The notes below the pieces were generated by a model. The model ran no database searches. It was not told the DNA's origin and saw only the letters and a list, made by a program, of their open reading frames with translations. From Bathynomus jamesi (taxonomy: Eukaryota; Arthropoda; Malacostraca; Isopoda; Cirolanidae), in assembly GCA_023014485.1 (NCBI GenBank), contig JAJOZX010001076.1:62001-126000 (forward strand): a stretch of DNA of 64,000 nucleotides, in the 5' to 3' direction. Below, one piece after another: positions 1 to 10,599 of the stretch (the first letter of the stretch is position 1; each line of letters starts with the position of its first letter). The position numbers were made by a program, and so were the translations under genes.

Positions 1-1818
1 TATAGGAGGGCGAAGGCCAATCGTTCCCACCAGAACACTGAAGTGTATGTCCGCCTGTGTAGGGAAGTGAAGGCGAAGGTTAGGCTAGCGAAACGTAACG
101 AAGAACTACAGGTGGCAAGCCTCTGCAAGGGGAACCCTAAGGAATTCTTCTTAATGAGTACTTTGCGGGAGTGTTTACCAGGGAGGATACCCGCGTCATC
201 CCCGAGCCAGGCGTGAGGCACGAAGGTGCTGGCCTGGATAGTGTTAGATGTACCGCGACAGTCGTTGCCGATAGAATAGACAAACAGCGCGTTTAAGGCT
301 CCTGGGCCAGACCAGTTTCTCCCCAGAGTGGCTCCCCACCTGGCTACAGTCTTCAACAAATCGTTGGAGATGGGCCAGGTGCCTGGTGACTGGAAGGAAG
401 CCAACGTGACCCCTATCTTTAAGAAAGGGAACCACGAAAGTCCAGGGAACTTATCGTCCCATTAGTCTCACTTCAGTCGTAGGTAAATTATTAGAAGGGA
501 TAATAGCTGATAGGATCGTTGACCATTTGGATTCATACAAGCTGCTTGGGGACTCCCAACATGGGTTTAGACGGCATAGGTCGTGTCTCACGAACTTGCT
601 CGAGTTTTTCCACGTCATGTTGAGTGAGTATGATAAGAGTAGGGCGATTGATATACTTTATCTCGACTTTCAGAAAGCCTTTGATAAAGTACCTCACCGC
701 CGGCTAATAGCGAAAGTGCGCGCGCTGGGTATCGGTGGGGAAATAGGTAGGTGGATTGAAAACTGGCTGAGGAATAGGCGGCAGAGTGTTTTAATTAAAG
801 GGGCTAGTTCGGGTTGGGCCTCGGTCACTAGTGGGGTTCCTCAGGGTTCCGTTTTGGGGCCACGGTTGTTTATCATTTACATAAATGATATCGACGTTGG
901 CATCGTCAGTCGGATCGCCAAATTCGCTGATGACACCAAGCTTGGGGCCAATGTTGGGACGCCCGAAGCGATCGAGGAACTGCGTGCGGACCTAGGTAGG
1001 ATAGGAGAGTGGTCCGAAAAATGGCAAATGCCGTTTAACTTGGGTAAATGCAAAGTGATGCACATTGGCTACGCCAATCCCAAGTCGGACTACTCGATGT
1101 TGGGTAGTAATATCGAGGTGACTGATTTAGAAAAGGACTTGGGTGTGCTAATTAGCAGCGACCTTAAGTTTACGAAACAGTGTGTAGAGGTGGAAAAGAA
1201 AGCCCAGAAACTTGGGTTATATCAGGAGGCAATTTCAGTTTCGGAACAAGGAGATTGTGCTCTCACTGTACAATTCCCTTGTTCGGCCGCACCTGAAGTA
1301 TGCTGTGCAGTTCTGGTCGCCCGCCCTCAGGAAAGATATTGAGAGGCTGGAGCGAGTGCAGGCGAGGGCCACAAAGTTAATCCCTTTCGTTAGGCATATG
1401 GGCTACAATCGACGGTTACGCGCCCTGAACTTGTTTTCGCTTGAAACTCGGAGGCTGCGCGGTCAACTGATCGAGGTTTTCAAGCTCTTAGCGGGTTGAA
1501 CGATGTCGATTTTAGAAGTATGTTTAGTTTAAGTGATAACCCAACTCGCAACAATGGTTGGAAGTTGGATTTGAAACGGTTTAGGACTAATGTGTGTAGG
1601 AATTACTTTACGTATAAGATCTGTGACACATGGAGCAGGTTACCTTCGGAAGTTGTGAACAGTTCCTCTGTGGATCAGTTCAAGAAAAGGTTAGACCAAA
1701 TCTTGCACACTATTTGAGTGTGTAGAAAATTTTCCCTGGCACCCGTTGCCATTGGTACCTCCTCGGTATGGGCCGCAAGGCCTTTTGAGGTACTTCTTTT
1801 CCTTGTAACTCCTTGTAA
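1..1818 (+). mobile_element. CR1/L2-group LINE, 3' part, cut by window start
   Basis: Non-LTR retrotransposon in sense orientation. The reading frame runs from the linker between endonuclease and reverse transcriptase, through the RT and C-terminal domain, to a stop at about 1717. A short 3' UTR follows and ends in CCTTGTAACT repeated twice plus a (CT)n tract. The frame is broken near 300-450, 1200 and 1495, so it is a dead copy. The same 3' end recurs almost unchanged, inverted, at 8319-8571, which defines this family's 3' terminus. The RT style (LxFQKAFDKVPH, SGVPQGSVLGP, FADDTKLG) fits the CR1/L2 group. Clade assignment is from motif memory only. Confidence 0.85.
527..1342 (+). pseudogene. 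LINE reverse transcriptase, broken
   Basis: Longest surviving open stretch of the LINE (271 codons). It shows RT blocks in order: GFRRHRSC near residue 14, motif A YLDFQKAFDKVPH near 45 with the catalytic Asp, the block SGVPQGSVLGP near 105, and motif C FADDTKLG near 133 with both Asp. The thumb follows with WQMPFNLGKCKVMHIG. Past about residue 235 the frame drifts. The true continuation is in other frames at 1212-1499 and 1496-1717, which read the C-terminal domain ending in SSVDQFKKRLD. Upstream, 300-526 holds the fingers (APGPDQFLPRV, NVTPIFKKG) in shifted frames. Catalytic residues survive but frameshifts make it non-functional. Confidence 0.85.

Positions 1819-1878
<60 letters not shown>
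1819..1878. repeat. (CT)n(AT)n compound microsatellite
   Basis: A CT run of about 26 bases passes directly into an AT run of about 34 bases. It lies between the 3' tails of two LINEs pointing at each other. The CT part looks like the terminal repeat of the left LINE, because the inverted copy at 8.3 kb also ends in a CT run. Confidence 0.95.
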
Positions 1879-1880
<2 letters not shown>

Positions 1881-2575
1881 AACCTTACAACCTTACAACC
1901 TTACAAAGGTTCCACGTGATGATTTCTCATTTCGCGAAGGTCAAGCGTGTCGCCCCTCCTCTCGAGTTGGCCTGGTGAAGTAGTGAGTTGGATTCTTGCG
2001 CTCTCCACCTCACATAGCCAGGTACGCCCGGCTCATCGGGGATTGTTCTGAGCCAGGCATCAAGTCTTCTTTTGAAGATTTCCACTGCAACTCCCTTCGT
2101 GTTTCTTAGGTCTTTGGGCAGCTGATTAAATAGTTTTGGTCCTCTCACTACAAAACTATTTTCTTTCAGGGTTAAGGATGTTCCCTGTCTCGCCTTCAAT
2201 TTGGGAATACGACACAGTCTACCGTTTCTACCTTCCACCGTTGTTTGGGGAGTTATGGGATTCAGAGTAAGATTAGGGACTAGTTTCTCCATTATTTTCC
2301 AAGTGTAAATAATGGTGTATCTCTCTCTTTCTCCAGTGAATATAGGTTTAGTTCTCGTAACCTTTCCCAGTAATTTAGTTCTTTGCACCCATTGATCTTG
2401 GCTGTGAAACTTCTTTGAATCCCCTCCAGCTGTCTAATGTCTTCTTTTTTATATGGGGATGTTAGGACGAGCAGTATTCCAGTTTGGGTATTATCAGGGT
2501 TTTCAGTAGGGGGATCATTACATTCCTATCCCTTCGTTTAAAAGTTCTCAATATCAGACCCGTTATTCTAATATA
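1881..2575 (-). mobile_element. L2/CR1-group LINE 3' fragment, 5'-truncated
   Basis: Antisense copy of the 3' end of the LINE family at 38985-42040: the two share long nearly identical stretches in rc(1927-2571) and 41350-41999. It carries the RT C-terminal domain (frame 2388 to 1927, motifs KLFNQLPKDLRN and GVPGYVRWR). On its sense strand it ends in three copies of the octamer TTGTAAGG at 1883-1906. Octamer-type terminal repeats are typical of CR1-like elements, which prime on their own tail. Truncation near 2575 is the usual LINE 5' truncation. Confidence 0.85.
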
Positions 2576-2776
2576 TATAGAAGGCTCTCTCCCCACCCTC
2601 CGCTCCCTCCCTGCCAGAGGCAGGTACGGAAAAAGGTTGAAGAAAATACCTTGACCCTGGAAAAGTAGCCAAGGAAATTTTACAGGAAAGTGGAGAATAT
2701 ATAAATAGCTCTATTTAGCTTGCTCACAGAGACACCGTGCAAGCGAACTCCTACAGAGTTTTCTTATGTTTTAATC

Positions 2777-3650
2777 TTAAACTATGAGAGTATTCAGTAC
2801 TTTGTCTAGCCTATTTTTAAACACATTTACACTTTGACTGGAAACAACCTCTGTGGGAAGTTGGTTCCAGATATTAACTATTTTATAGGAAAAGAAATTT
2901 CCGCAGACAGAGGACCTGAATGTCTTTAGTTCCAGTTTAAACCCATTATTTCTTGTTGGATTGGCATTAAGTGAGAATAAGTGTCTGTAATCTACCCTGT
3001 CTATTCCTTTGAGCATCTTGAAGACTTGAATAAGCTGACCCCGCAACCTCCTCGTCTCTAAGCTAAACAGATTTAGGCGCTCCAATCTCCGTTGGTAGCT
3101 TTGCATTCTCATTGAAGGGATCAATTTTGTAGCCCTTGCTTGTACTCTCTAACTTTTCTATGTCCTTCCTGAGGGATGGAGACCAAAACTGCGCACAGTA
3201 TTCCAGTTGAGGTCTGACTAGAGAATTATAGAGACACATTACAGTCTCCTTGTTCCGAAACTGGAACTGTCTTTTAATATAACCTAATAATTTTAAGGCC
3301 CTCTTTTCGACTCATGCACAGTGCTTCGACGGTTTCAGATCGCTGCTGATATTGACTCCTAAGTCTTTCTCTAGATCGGTCTCAGTCAAGTTCCTTCCCA
3401 AGAGAGAGTAATCGGTCTTCAGGTTTTTATAACCTATGTGCATTACCTTACATTTGTCCAAGTTGAATGGCATCTGCCAAGTAGCAGACCATTCGCCCAA
3501 CCTGTCAAGATCGTTCTGAAGCGTTCTTACGCCCTCCTCAGTACCTACACTACTTCCTAATTTCGTATCGTCTGCAAATTTGGAGATTGCAATTTGAAGC
3601 CCGACGTCTATATCGTTAATATACAGGGTGGGCCGTAAGTTTCCATACAT
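2777..3650 (-). pseudogene. LINE RT motif C, thumb and C-terminal domain
   Basis: Two frames on the - strand. 3650-3312 reads KFADDTKLGSS (motif C), WQMPFNLDKCKVMHIG and TDLEKDLGVNISSDLK. 3124-2777 reads the C-terminal domain (NLFSLETRRLRGQLIQVF, NPTRNNGFKL, IVNIWNQLPTEVV, NRLDKVLNTL). Residues 3125-3311 are in a third frame. The N-terminal boundary is the mariner insertion at 3624. It matches the downstream part of the 4281-5093 frame. Confidence 0.8.
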
Positions 3651-4383
3651 AGGAAAAATTAAACGTTTGTTTTTATGTTTCAGATACCCTAAGAATATGC
3701 GTTTGACGTAAGATCTTGTTTAGTGATGAAGCAAATTTTTACGTCAATGGAGAGGTTAATCGGCAAAACATACGTTATTGGAGTAATGCTAACCCTAACT
3801 GGCTGAGTCCGACGAAGATGCAAGGTGCCGGTAAAGTGATGGTGTGGGCCGGGATATGGGGTGACAGAATTATTGGACCAATTTTTGTCAGTGGAAATCT
3901 TAATGCCGAAAGGTATCTTAACATGTTGCAAGAAGAGATTTTCCCATCCCTGCTAAACGAGGAAGGTAACTTCCCAGTTTACTTCCAGCAAGATGGAGCT
4001 CCACCTCATTATGGTCTTCACGTGCGTCGGTATTTGGATCAGCAGCAGTTTCCGGATGCTTGGATTGGTCGGCGTGGTCCTGTGGAGTGGCCTCCCAGAT
4101 CCCCAGATCTCACCCCCTTGATTTCTATCTTTGGGGGCACTTGAAGGCCATGGTGTATCAGGAAAAGATACGAGACATAAATCATCTAAAGGAACGTATC
4201 ACCAACGCCATTACAAGCATAACGTCAACTGTGCTAATGCGTGTTCATCAACAGTGGGGAACACGTATTGAAATGTGTTTTCAAAACAATGGCAACCATG
4301 TAGAGCATATTATATAAATAAAAATGGTTGTCCATAACAAAATGTTTATTTTTCCTATGTATGGAAACTTACGGCCCACCCTG
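3624..4383 (+). mobile_element. Tc1/mariner-type element, deleted, inside the LINE RT
   Basis: Flanked by TA duplications (3622-3623, 4384-4385). The terminal inverted repeats match perfectly for about 35 bp, starting CAGGGTGGGCCGTAAGTTTC. It carries the catalytic part of a transposase: [10 protein letters not shown] (first Asp), [10 protein letters not shown] (second Asp) and [13 protein letters not shown] (third Asp, reached after a 1-nt frameshift near 4116). The N-terminal DNA-binding domain is missing, so the element is non-autonomous. By my count 42 residues separate the second and third Asp, longer than the DD34D of classical mariner. Perfect TIRs suggest a fairly recent insertion. Confidence 0.92.
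3716..4317 (+). pseudogene. mariner-like transposase, C-terminal two thirds, frameshifted
   Basis: Two overlapping frames (3716-4144 and 4060-4317) together encode a DDD transposase C-terminal region. Visible motifs: [53 protein letters not shown], then in the next frame [10 protein letters not shown] and HQQWGTRIEMC. A single-base deletion between the two frames destroys the third catalytic block in either frame alone. No helix-turn-helix region precedes it. Confidence 0.85.
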
Positions 4384-5093
4384 TAGATGATAAAAAGTAA
4401 AGGACCCAGAACGGAACCCTGTGGGACACGACTGGTGACGGGCGCCCACTCCGAAGCCACTCCATTTATTACCACTCTCTGCTTTCTATCTTTTAAACAA
4501 TCCTCAATCCAGTTGGAAACGAGCCTGGTGATTCCTAGTCCTTTGACAAAGTCCCTGACGCTAGATTGATAGCTAAAGCCAAAGGCTTTTTGAAAGTTGA
4601 GATACACTATATCTATTGCCCTACTTGGATCGTACAGTGTATGCATATTATGGAAAGACTCTAGCAGGTTTGTCAGACAGGATCTATGTCGCCTAAATCC
4701 ATGTTGAGAATAAAAAATTAGATTGTTAGATTCAAGGTGATACACAATACGTTTTGTAATGATGGATTCCAACAGTTTGCCGACAACTGATGTTAAACTG
4801 ATCGGGCGATAATTACAAGGATTTTCCCTATCACCCTTTTTAAAGATTGGTGTTACATTTGCTAACTTCCAGTCGGTTGGAACTTTCCCTAACTCGATTG
4901 ATTGTTTGAATATGGTTACTAAGTCGTCAACAACATTGTGGCTAACCTCTTTTAATACCCTTGGAAGAAATAAGTCGGGGCCAGGTGATTTGTATTTGTT
5001 CATCTTATCAATTAATTGCTGTACCTCATTTCTCGTAAAACTTATGGTCTCTACGGGATGGTCACCGTCATATGTAATCCGAGGACTTGGCAC
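4281..5093 (-). pseudogene. LINE RT fingers and palm
   Basis: The frame reads YKSPGPDLFLPRVLKEV, NVTPIFKKGDRENPCNYRPI, SQHGFRRHRSCLTNL, YLNFQKAF, ITRLVSNWIEDCLKDRKQ and SRVPQGSVLGPLLFIIY. It then runs into the mariner terminal repeat at 4383; the last 34 codons are mariner sequence, not LINE. Motif A has Asn where the metal-binding Asp should be, and the KVPH part is scrambled (GFSYQSS), so the enzyme would be inactive. Confidence 0.85.
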
Positions 5094-5334
5094 TTCTATT
5101 GTCTTCCTCCGTGAAGACTGTAACGAAGAACTCGTTTAACGTATTAGCTATATCTTTATCACCGAATTTCAGTACCATTTCTATCTTTTAAGGGGCCTAC
5201 AGAATTTTTAATTGGCTTTCTGCTATTAACATGGGCAAAAAATTCTTTAGGGTTAACTTTACAGTGTGAGGCAACTCTAGCTTCTTCATCACGTTTGGCT
5301 GATCTAATTAAGGACTTAACCCTCCTACGTAGGT

Positions 5335-6090
5335 TTATATAGTTTTCTGAATTAGTGTGGTTGAAATGCGATTTAAGTAGTTTGTAGGCTCTATTTCTTC
5401 CCGTAATAGCCCTCCTAATTTCGGTGACTTTGTTGACAAGGAAACCATTTTAGTGGGTATAAAAGTGTTCTGTAATATTCTAAATTGATCCCTATATGAG
5501 CTCCAGGTGACATTGACATCCTCACTTATTAGAACTTCAAGTGTGTCTGAACTACTTCGGAAGCTTTCAAAATTTGCTCTCGAGAAATCCAGTCTTTCAC
5601 GAGTCTTTTCGCGTGTATTAACTGGAACCCTGAGGTCAAACCTAATCAAATTATGATTGCTGTTACTTAAATTTTCACCAGTAGTTAGGTTGGAGACTAG
5701 GTCATCTTCGTTCGTGAATATGAGGTCTAGTTTATTATTACCCATTGACTTAAATAAGTTATCATCGGCAAATTCCAACAGTCTTGAGCCCTCAGCATCA
5801 GCTGTTTTGTTTTCCCAATTTACATTACCACAATTAAAATCACCAAAAATCACGCTGATCTTATTATTCACTATTCTGCTTAATTTGTTATACAAGTTTA
5901 TATCCATATCAACGGGGTAGTGAGGTGGTCTATATACTAGAAGTAGCTGCACTACTTTATTATTTAGGTTTAGATCAATTCCCAACATTTCATGAGCAGA
6001 TACGATATTACTGTTTACCAGGTGCAGGGAGTCCCGAGCATACAAAAGTACACCGCCGCCTTCCCTTCCGTTCCTATCTTTGTGAAACAT
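5335..6090 (-). pseudogene. LINE apurinic-type endonuclease
   Basis: Exonuclease/endonuclease/phosphatase-fold domain of the LINE ORF2. It shows GGGVLLYARDS, LLLVYRPPH, IFGDFNCGNVNW (catalytic Asp/Asn) and LSNSNHNLIRF, where the expected SDH catalytic block carries Asn for Asp. The N-terminal part (upstream of 6090) is in another frame around 6091-6240 (AxSLRNKLMEFI-like). It is followed by the linker to the RT. Function in target nicking is family knowledge; this copy is mutated at a catalytic residue. Confidence 0.82.
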
Positions 6091-6272
6091 TTTCTAACCT
6101 ACCATTTCAAATTCTCCTACAAAATCCCTTGATTCAGAATGAATCCAGGATTCCGTTATTCCGATGATATCAAAGTTCTCAGTTTTGACAAGCGCTATAA
6201 ATTCCATTAGTTTGTTTCTAATTGACCTAGCATTGAAGAGCAGTTTTGAGTGATTTTAAGTTGTGATTTTTC

Positions 6273-7371
6273 CTAACTGGCCTGAGTCGTTTCCCGACGC
6301 AGTTGAACTAACTGCTGGGGGAGTAGGTTTAACCGTTTGGGGAGCAGGATCAATTGCTGGTTTCGTGGTCCTAGTTTAAAAAGATTATACAAATTAATGT
6401 TCAGTAAATCACCAAACTTCTTTTTCCCCTTCTGGTTAAAATGTATCCCGTCCGAACCAAAGTACTCCCCATTTCCGTAGAATGTAGGCCAAAAATCGAC
6501 AAACTTTAGGCCTTTTTCATCACACATGCGTTTAACTCTTTAAGTAAAGCCATTAGCATAAATAAGAGTATAGTCACTAGCACGCATTCGAGGGAGAATT
6601 CCTACGACCATACCCATATCTGTCCTATCCCTAACTTTACTCTGTCTGCCCTCCTGTCCCTCCCAGAAAACGTCATTGCCACCAACATGTACAATGATAG
6701 GGCAACTCTTATTCTTGATATTAATTTTGCCTAATTCCCTATTAATTATCTGGCTTGTGGCACCCGGAAAACATTGGAGTTTTCTCTTGGTCACGCGTCT
6801 TGCTCCGAAAAAGTCCCCTTGATTCCTTACCATAGAATCCCCAATTAAAAAGGATTCATCCTCCTCGTCAGCAAGTAAGTGAAACTTATTTTTGATGGTA
6901 ATGGGTTCCAAATCCTTATGTTTTGGTTTTGGTTTGGAGGGTCTTTTATTTTTGACCAATTTGAATTCTTGTTCCTCCGTTCTATTTTCCGGAATAGTCA
7001 CCGTGTTTTCCAAGCGTGCCACGCTTTGTTCTAGATGCTTAATCTTAGTTTAAATCTGCTGGTGTGTTTTTAGTTTGATCTTGTCCACTGGGTTGGATTT
7101 CCAGTGCTACGACCCTAGCTTCAAGCTTTTTTACTAATTCCTTTAGCTCTTTAACTTCCTTTTCGTGGTTGTCTCTAAGTTTATAAAACAAACATACACT
7201 AAGGGATGTGATATCGCTGATACTACCTTCGGGGAAGTCAACGCACCAATGATTAACTTTACATGTAAAGCCTTCTGCTTTCAATTTAGCTGGCCCTGTC
7301 ATATTTCCCTCTTCTTTTTTTTTCTGAATACTTTGAATAAGATAAAGCGTTCTAGCAATGAAAAATATCAA
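6273..7371 (-). pseudogene. LINE ORF1 with coiled coil and SGNH esterase domain
   Basis: Read - strand in three pieces (7371-7045, 7022-6540, 6527-6273). The N-terminal piece has a Lys/Glu-rich heptad region (HEKEVKELKELVKKLEARV), a likely coiled coil. The next two pieces hold an SGNH-hydrolase signature: FLIGDSMVR (nucleophile Ser), IIVHVGGNDV (the G and N blocks), and YFGSDGIHFNQKG (catalytic Asp and His). Esterase-like ORF1 proteins are known from CR1-type LINEs. Frame breaks near 7035 and 6535 make it a pseudogene, but all SGNH blocks are present. Confidence 0.8.
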
Positions 7372-7395
7372 AAACGTTCTGACCAGTATATAAAA

Positions 7396-7411
7396 GGGGG
7401 GGGGGGGGGGG
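7396..7411. repeat. G16 homopolymer
   Basis: Run of 16 G just upstream (on the - strand, 5') of the LINE ORF1. It may mark the 5' end of the LINE insertion. Confidence 0.9.
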
Positions 7412-8318
7412 TGAATTCATCCCGCGCGTAGACGCATCCACCTATTCTATTTGCAAATGACGTTCATCCCTTCCAGAAGACTACACCTCTCGCTGCTGCC
7501 GCCGCACCGACCAAAGGTCTCCCCAGGGCCGGACAGTCCCAAACGTGTCGCAGTTACCAAGTGACAAACACACGCGACGCAGGCATCACGGATTTCCCGC
7601 CAGGAGCGACAGCGAGATGCAGCCCCTTACTAAGTCTTACTAGTCACTCACAAGCGGCCAGACTCTTAGAATCCAGTATTCAAGGGATATCCCACCAGAC
7701 CCAGAGCCTACGCCCGAGACTTTATGCTGGCCTGGCAGCCAGCTGGGCAGTAAAGCTCTCTCACCTCAGAGCAGTACAGCCAAGCACCATCAATTGGTCA
7801 CCAAAGAACGGTTGCAGGGGGCTGGTCAGGCCATTACGTGTTAGGAATGGGCTTAACCGGGTACTAGCCACACACCATTCATCGCGCCCCTACGCCTGGG
7901 ACCCTTCCATCCCAGTCTCTCTCAACCTACGAGCGTTAAATGGTGTTATTTATAGAGGTTCCAAAGCCTCTCTTCCCACGCATGAGGTAGCAGTAGGGTC
8001 CTAATAGTAAAAGAAGAGAAAGACTTGATACTAAACGATTTTTTTTTTTTTTTTTTTTGTCAGAGGAAAACATCCTTAATGTAAGCTGAAAGGACAGAGT
8101 AGGGATGGGATGGGGTCCTAGTAACCCACGGGACAGGATTGTACAACATACTTTACCCGCCCTTCTGAAAAAGAGAGAGAGAACCTAAAGGAACTGGCAG
8201 CCAATTTCTCTAGAATTCCACGACTCGGGACCGGAGGGCTGTCACACCCCAAGTATAAAGTTTACAACATCCAGAAGAAATGTGCATAACCTTTATACCC
8301 CCTGCGGGAGAGAGAGTG
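7412..8318. other. Unassigned interval between LINE copies
   Basis: No gene recognised. It contains one open stretch of 147 codons on the + strand (7561-8004) with no domain I know and a T20 run at 8039-8058. The first part could be the 5' leader of the LINE at 2.6-7.4 kb. I see no tRNA-like box or terminal repeats. Confidence 0.5.
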
Positions 8319-8571
8319 TTACAAGGAAAAGAAGTACCTCAAAAGGCCTTGCGGCCCATACCGAGGAGGTACCAATGGCAACGGGTGCCAGGGGAAATTT
8401 TCTATACACTCAAATAGTGTGCAAGATTTGGTCTAACCTTTTCTTGAACTGATTCACAGAGGAACTGTTCACAACTTCTGAAGGTAACCTGTTCCATGTG
8501 TCACAGATCTTATACGTAAAGTAATTCCCACACAAACTAGTCCTAAACCGTTTCAAATCCAACTTCCAAAG
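8319..8571 (-). mobile_element. LINE 3'-end fragment, same family as 1-1818
   Basis: The reverse complement of this stretch matches 1558-1812 with only scattered differences. It covers the last coding block (DQFKKRLDQILHTI equivalent), the stop and the 3' UTR (TTGCCATTGGTACCTCCTCG), ending in CTTGTAAC plus a CT run. It is a severely 5'-truncated copy; a GA tract (8570-8586) abuts the truncation point. Confidence 0.9.
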
Positions 8572-9290
8572 AGAGAGAGAGAGAGCAGTTTCAACTTGTC
8601 AGACCTCGCATCACTATAGTTATTTTTGTAATAAGCTCTGTTATTTAGTTCTATTCTTATACTATTTTGTCCATTGAAAATATGAAAAAGCCCAATAAAA
8701 CCCAGGTGGTTGTTTTTTTTCCAATAAAACCCAGGTTTTTGCTAACCCAGGCCCATACTGGTTTGCACTAGTTTGTCTGTCCGTCCGTATGTTCATCGCA
8801 CTTTCGTGTCTGCGTCAACTTTCGAACCACTCAACATAAATTGACGAAACTTCACACGGACATGATCATCATCAGACGATGTGCTGTGAGCAAGAAGCTG
8901 GTCCGTGCACCAAAGGTCAAGGTCACAAATCGAAGTCCACGCCATAACGATGAAACTTCATCCACACGTATCGCAAAACGATATGTCGCGAGCAAGAATC
9001 AGGTTTTCACCGAAAGTGGTCACAAATGTAGAAAACATTGACAGAAAAGACAGTATAAAAAAATAAAAGCACTGAAAATAGTTAATACACTAAGCTGTAA
9101 CCTGTAGGTCTAAGGTTAATTATGAGAAAATTTATTTTGTCGATTTTTTAAACTATATATACACACCAAATATTTTGTTACAACGTATAACGTAAATTGT
9201 TGAAGCCTTATAGCGCTTTTTGTTTTCTCTCTAAATAAATTTTCTCTTGCATAGAACAAAAGTTTTGTAAAAAAAAAAAAAATATATATA
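8572..9290. other. Unassigned interval with short tandem duplication
   Basis: No gene seen. A GA tract lies at 8570-8586. The phrase CCAATAAAACCCAGG occurs twice (about 8693 and 8721), separated by a T run. The rest (8760-9040) has CTGTCCGTCCG-type repetitive flavour but no identifiable ends. Confidence 0.45.
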
Positions 9291-9306
9291 TCACACACAC
9301 CACACA

Positions 9307-9337
<31 letters not shown>

Positions 9338-9340
9338 CAC
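9291..9340. repeat. (AC)n microsatellite
   Basis: Interrupted AC dinucleotide run preceded by an A/AT tract. It directly abuts the left end of a hAT-like element. Confidence 0.9.
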
Positions 9341-10419
9341 AGTGCTGTGCTCGTTACTTTATAAATGTAATGCCGTTATCATTAGTGTTACCATTTTTTT
9401 AAAAGTAACGAGTAACGGCACCGTTACTCGTTACCGTTACTTTTAATGAAATGTAAATATATTATATATATGCATAAGTATATTATAATTTATATATACA
9501 TAAAATATTATTATATATATATAAACATTCGCTTGTGCGAGTATGTGTTGGTTTGTATCCACTGGTTAATGCATAGGCTATGAAGTCTGTGCATCCCTTC
9601 ATTGCGTTGTTATGACTTATAAGGCATAATATTTTCAAAGAAAGTAAAACAAAATTACTGTAAGATTTATTACTAGGCATTGCAACATAACAGAGGATGT
9701 AGCATACTATTGATACTAATTTACTGATGCTAGAATATACCAGGGAAGTTTAGTTTTGCCAAACAATAATACGAAATACTAAAGAAATGAATCGAATGAG
9801 TTATTGTGCATGGCAATGATAATTGAAATTTATTAGCTAAATATACAAACTTAAGAACTATTATTCAAAAGATCTTTATTGGCCTTTAAGAAAACAAGCT
9901 TCTCGAAAGTTGCATCTAAGAGCGAGCCTCGTTTCGGACGCAGTATATCCTTCCCTACTGAAAAAAACCCGCTCAACAGCGGCACTAGATGGTATAGGAG
10001 TGTAAGTTTAATAAACATACTTTTAAAGTTAGTGGATGGGAAGGATGCAGAGCTAACGTGCCGTGAAGGCCCAGATGAGAGGAACGACGAAACCTCTGTT
10101 GAACTTAGGTCCCTCCCTGCTCCAGAGTTCTTCGCCTTTTTACTTTGACAGTGCTATCAGTGTAGGGGGAGGGTGGATGGGGTTAGGCTCATAGTGAAGG
10201 GACAAATTTTTAACGGTTAATGAATAATGAGAGAGGATCGAAAGAAACTAATTGCGATCTACGATAAAAAAGTAACGACTAAGGAATGTATTTCCCTAAA
10301 AAAGTAACGTCGTTACTGAGAGTTAGTTGATTTGAAATGTAATGCCGTTACTACTATCGTTACTAAAAAAGTACCGCGTTACGTAACGGCCGTTACTTGT
10401 AACGCGTTACTGCCCAGCT
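9340..10419 (-). mobile_element. Decayed hAT-like transposon
   Basis: The ends carry repeated GTAACG/CGTTAC words. Left starts CAGTGCTGTGCTCGTTAC; the right end read inward is AGCTGGGCAGTAACGCG. This resembles the CAGTGCTGGGCAGTAACG terminus known from hAT elements. Between them, on the - strand, lies a recognisable hAT C-terminal dimerisation block (9872-10004). The remainder of the transposase is gone or unreadable. The flanks are (AC)n and (AT)n, so no target-site duplication could be established. Confidence 0.75.
9872..10004 (-). pseudogene. hAT transposase C-terminal dimerisation motif
   Basis: Read on the - strand from 10004: YTPIPSSAAVERV, then (after a slip in a T run) SVGKDILRPKRGSL, then FEKLVFLKANKD. 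This is the classic hATC pattern of conserved SSAAVERxFS followed by a K/R-rich turn and FEKLVFLK. It is too short to be functional. The open frame on the opposite strand (9879-10148) is a shadow of this block. Confidence 0.85.
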
Positions 10420-10555
10420 ATATATATATATATATATATATGAAAATTATTTCACGAAAGTAACACGTGAAAAATATTTATGATGAATAAAACCACGAAG
10501 GAAAGGAAACACAAAATGGTGCTCAAGCGCTTTCGTCTAATGACATCCTCAGTAT

Positions 10556-10599
<44 letters not shown>

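Larger units (their letters stand above)
2600..7411 (-). mobile_element. Near full-length CR1-like LINE with SGNH ORF1, split by a mariner
   Basis: Read on the - strand: ORF1 (7371 to 6273), endonuclease (6090 to 5335), RT (about 5093 to 4384, resumed 3623 to 3300) and C-terminal domain (3124 to 2777). A Tc1/mariner element at 3624-4383 is inserted in the RT between motifs B and C. Dead by several criteria: frameshifts; motif A reads YLNF instead of YLDF; the endonuclease SDH block reads SNH. The 5' end abuts a run of 16 G (7396-7411). It is related to, but distinct in sequence from, the LINE at the window start and the one at 32.4-36.4 kb. Confidence 0.85.

Noticed and set aside
7561..8004. 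147-codon open frame on the + strand
   Set aside because: No domain, odd composition, flanked by LINE sequence and simple repeats; could be chance or LINE leader. Not called as a gene.
9879..10148. 89-codon + strand frame
   Set aside because: Opposite strand of the hAT dimerisation motif (SSAAVER..FEKLVFLK), so not a gene in this direction.
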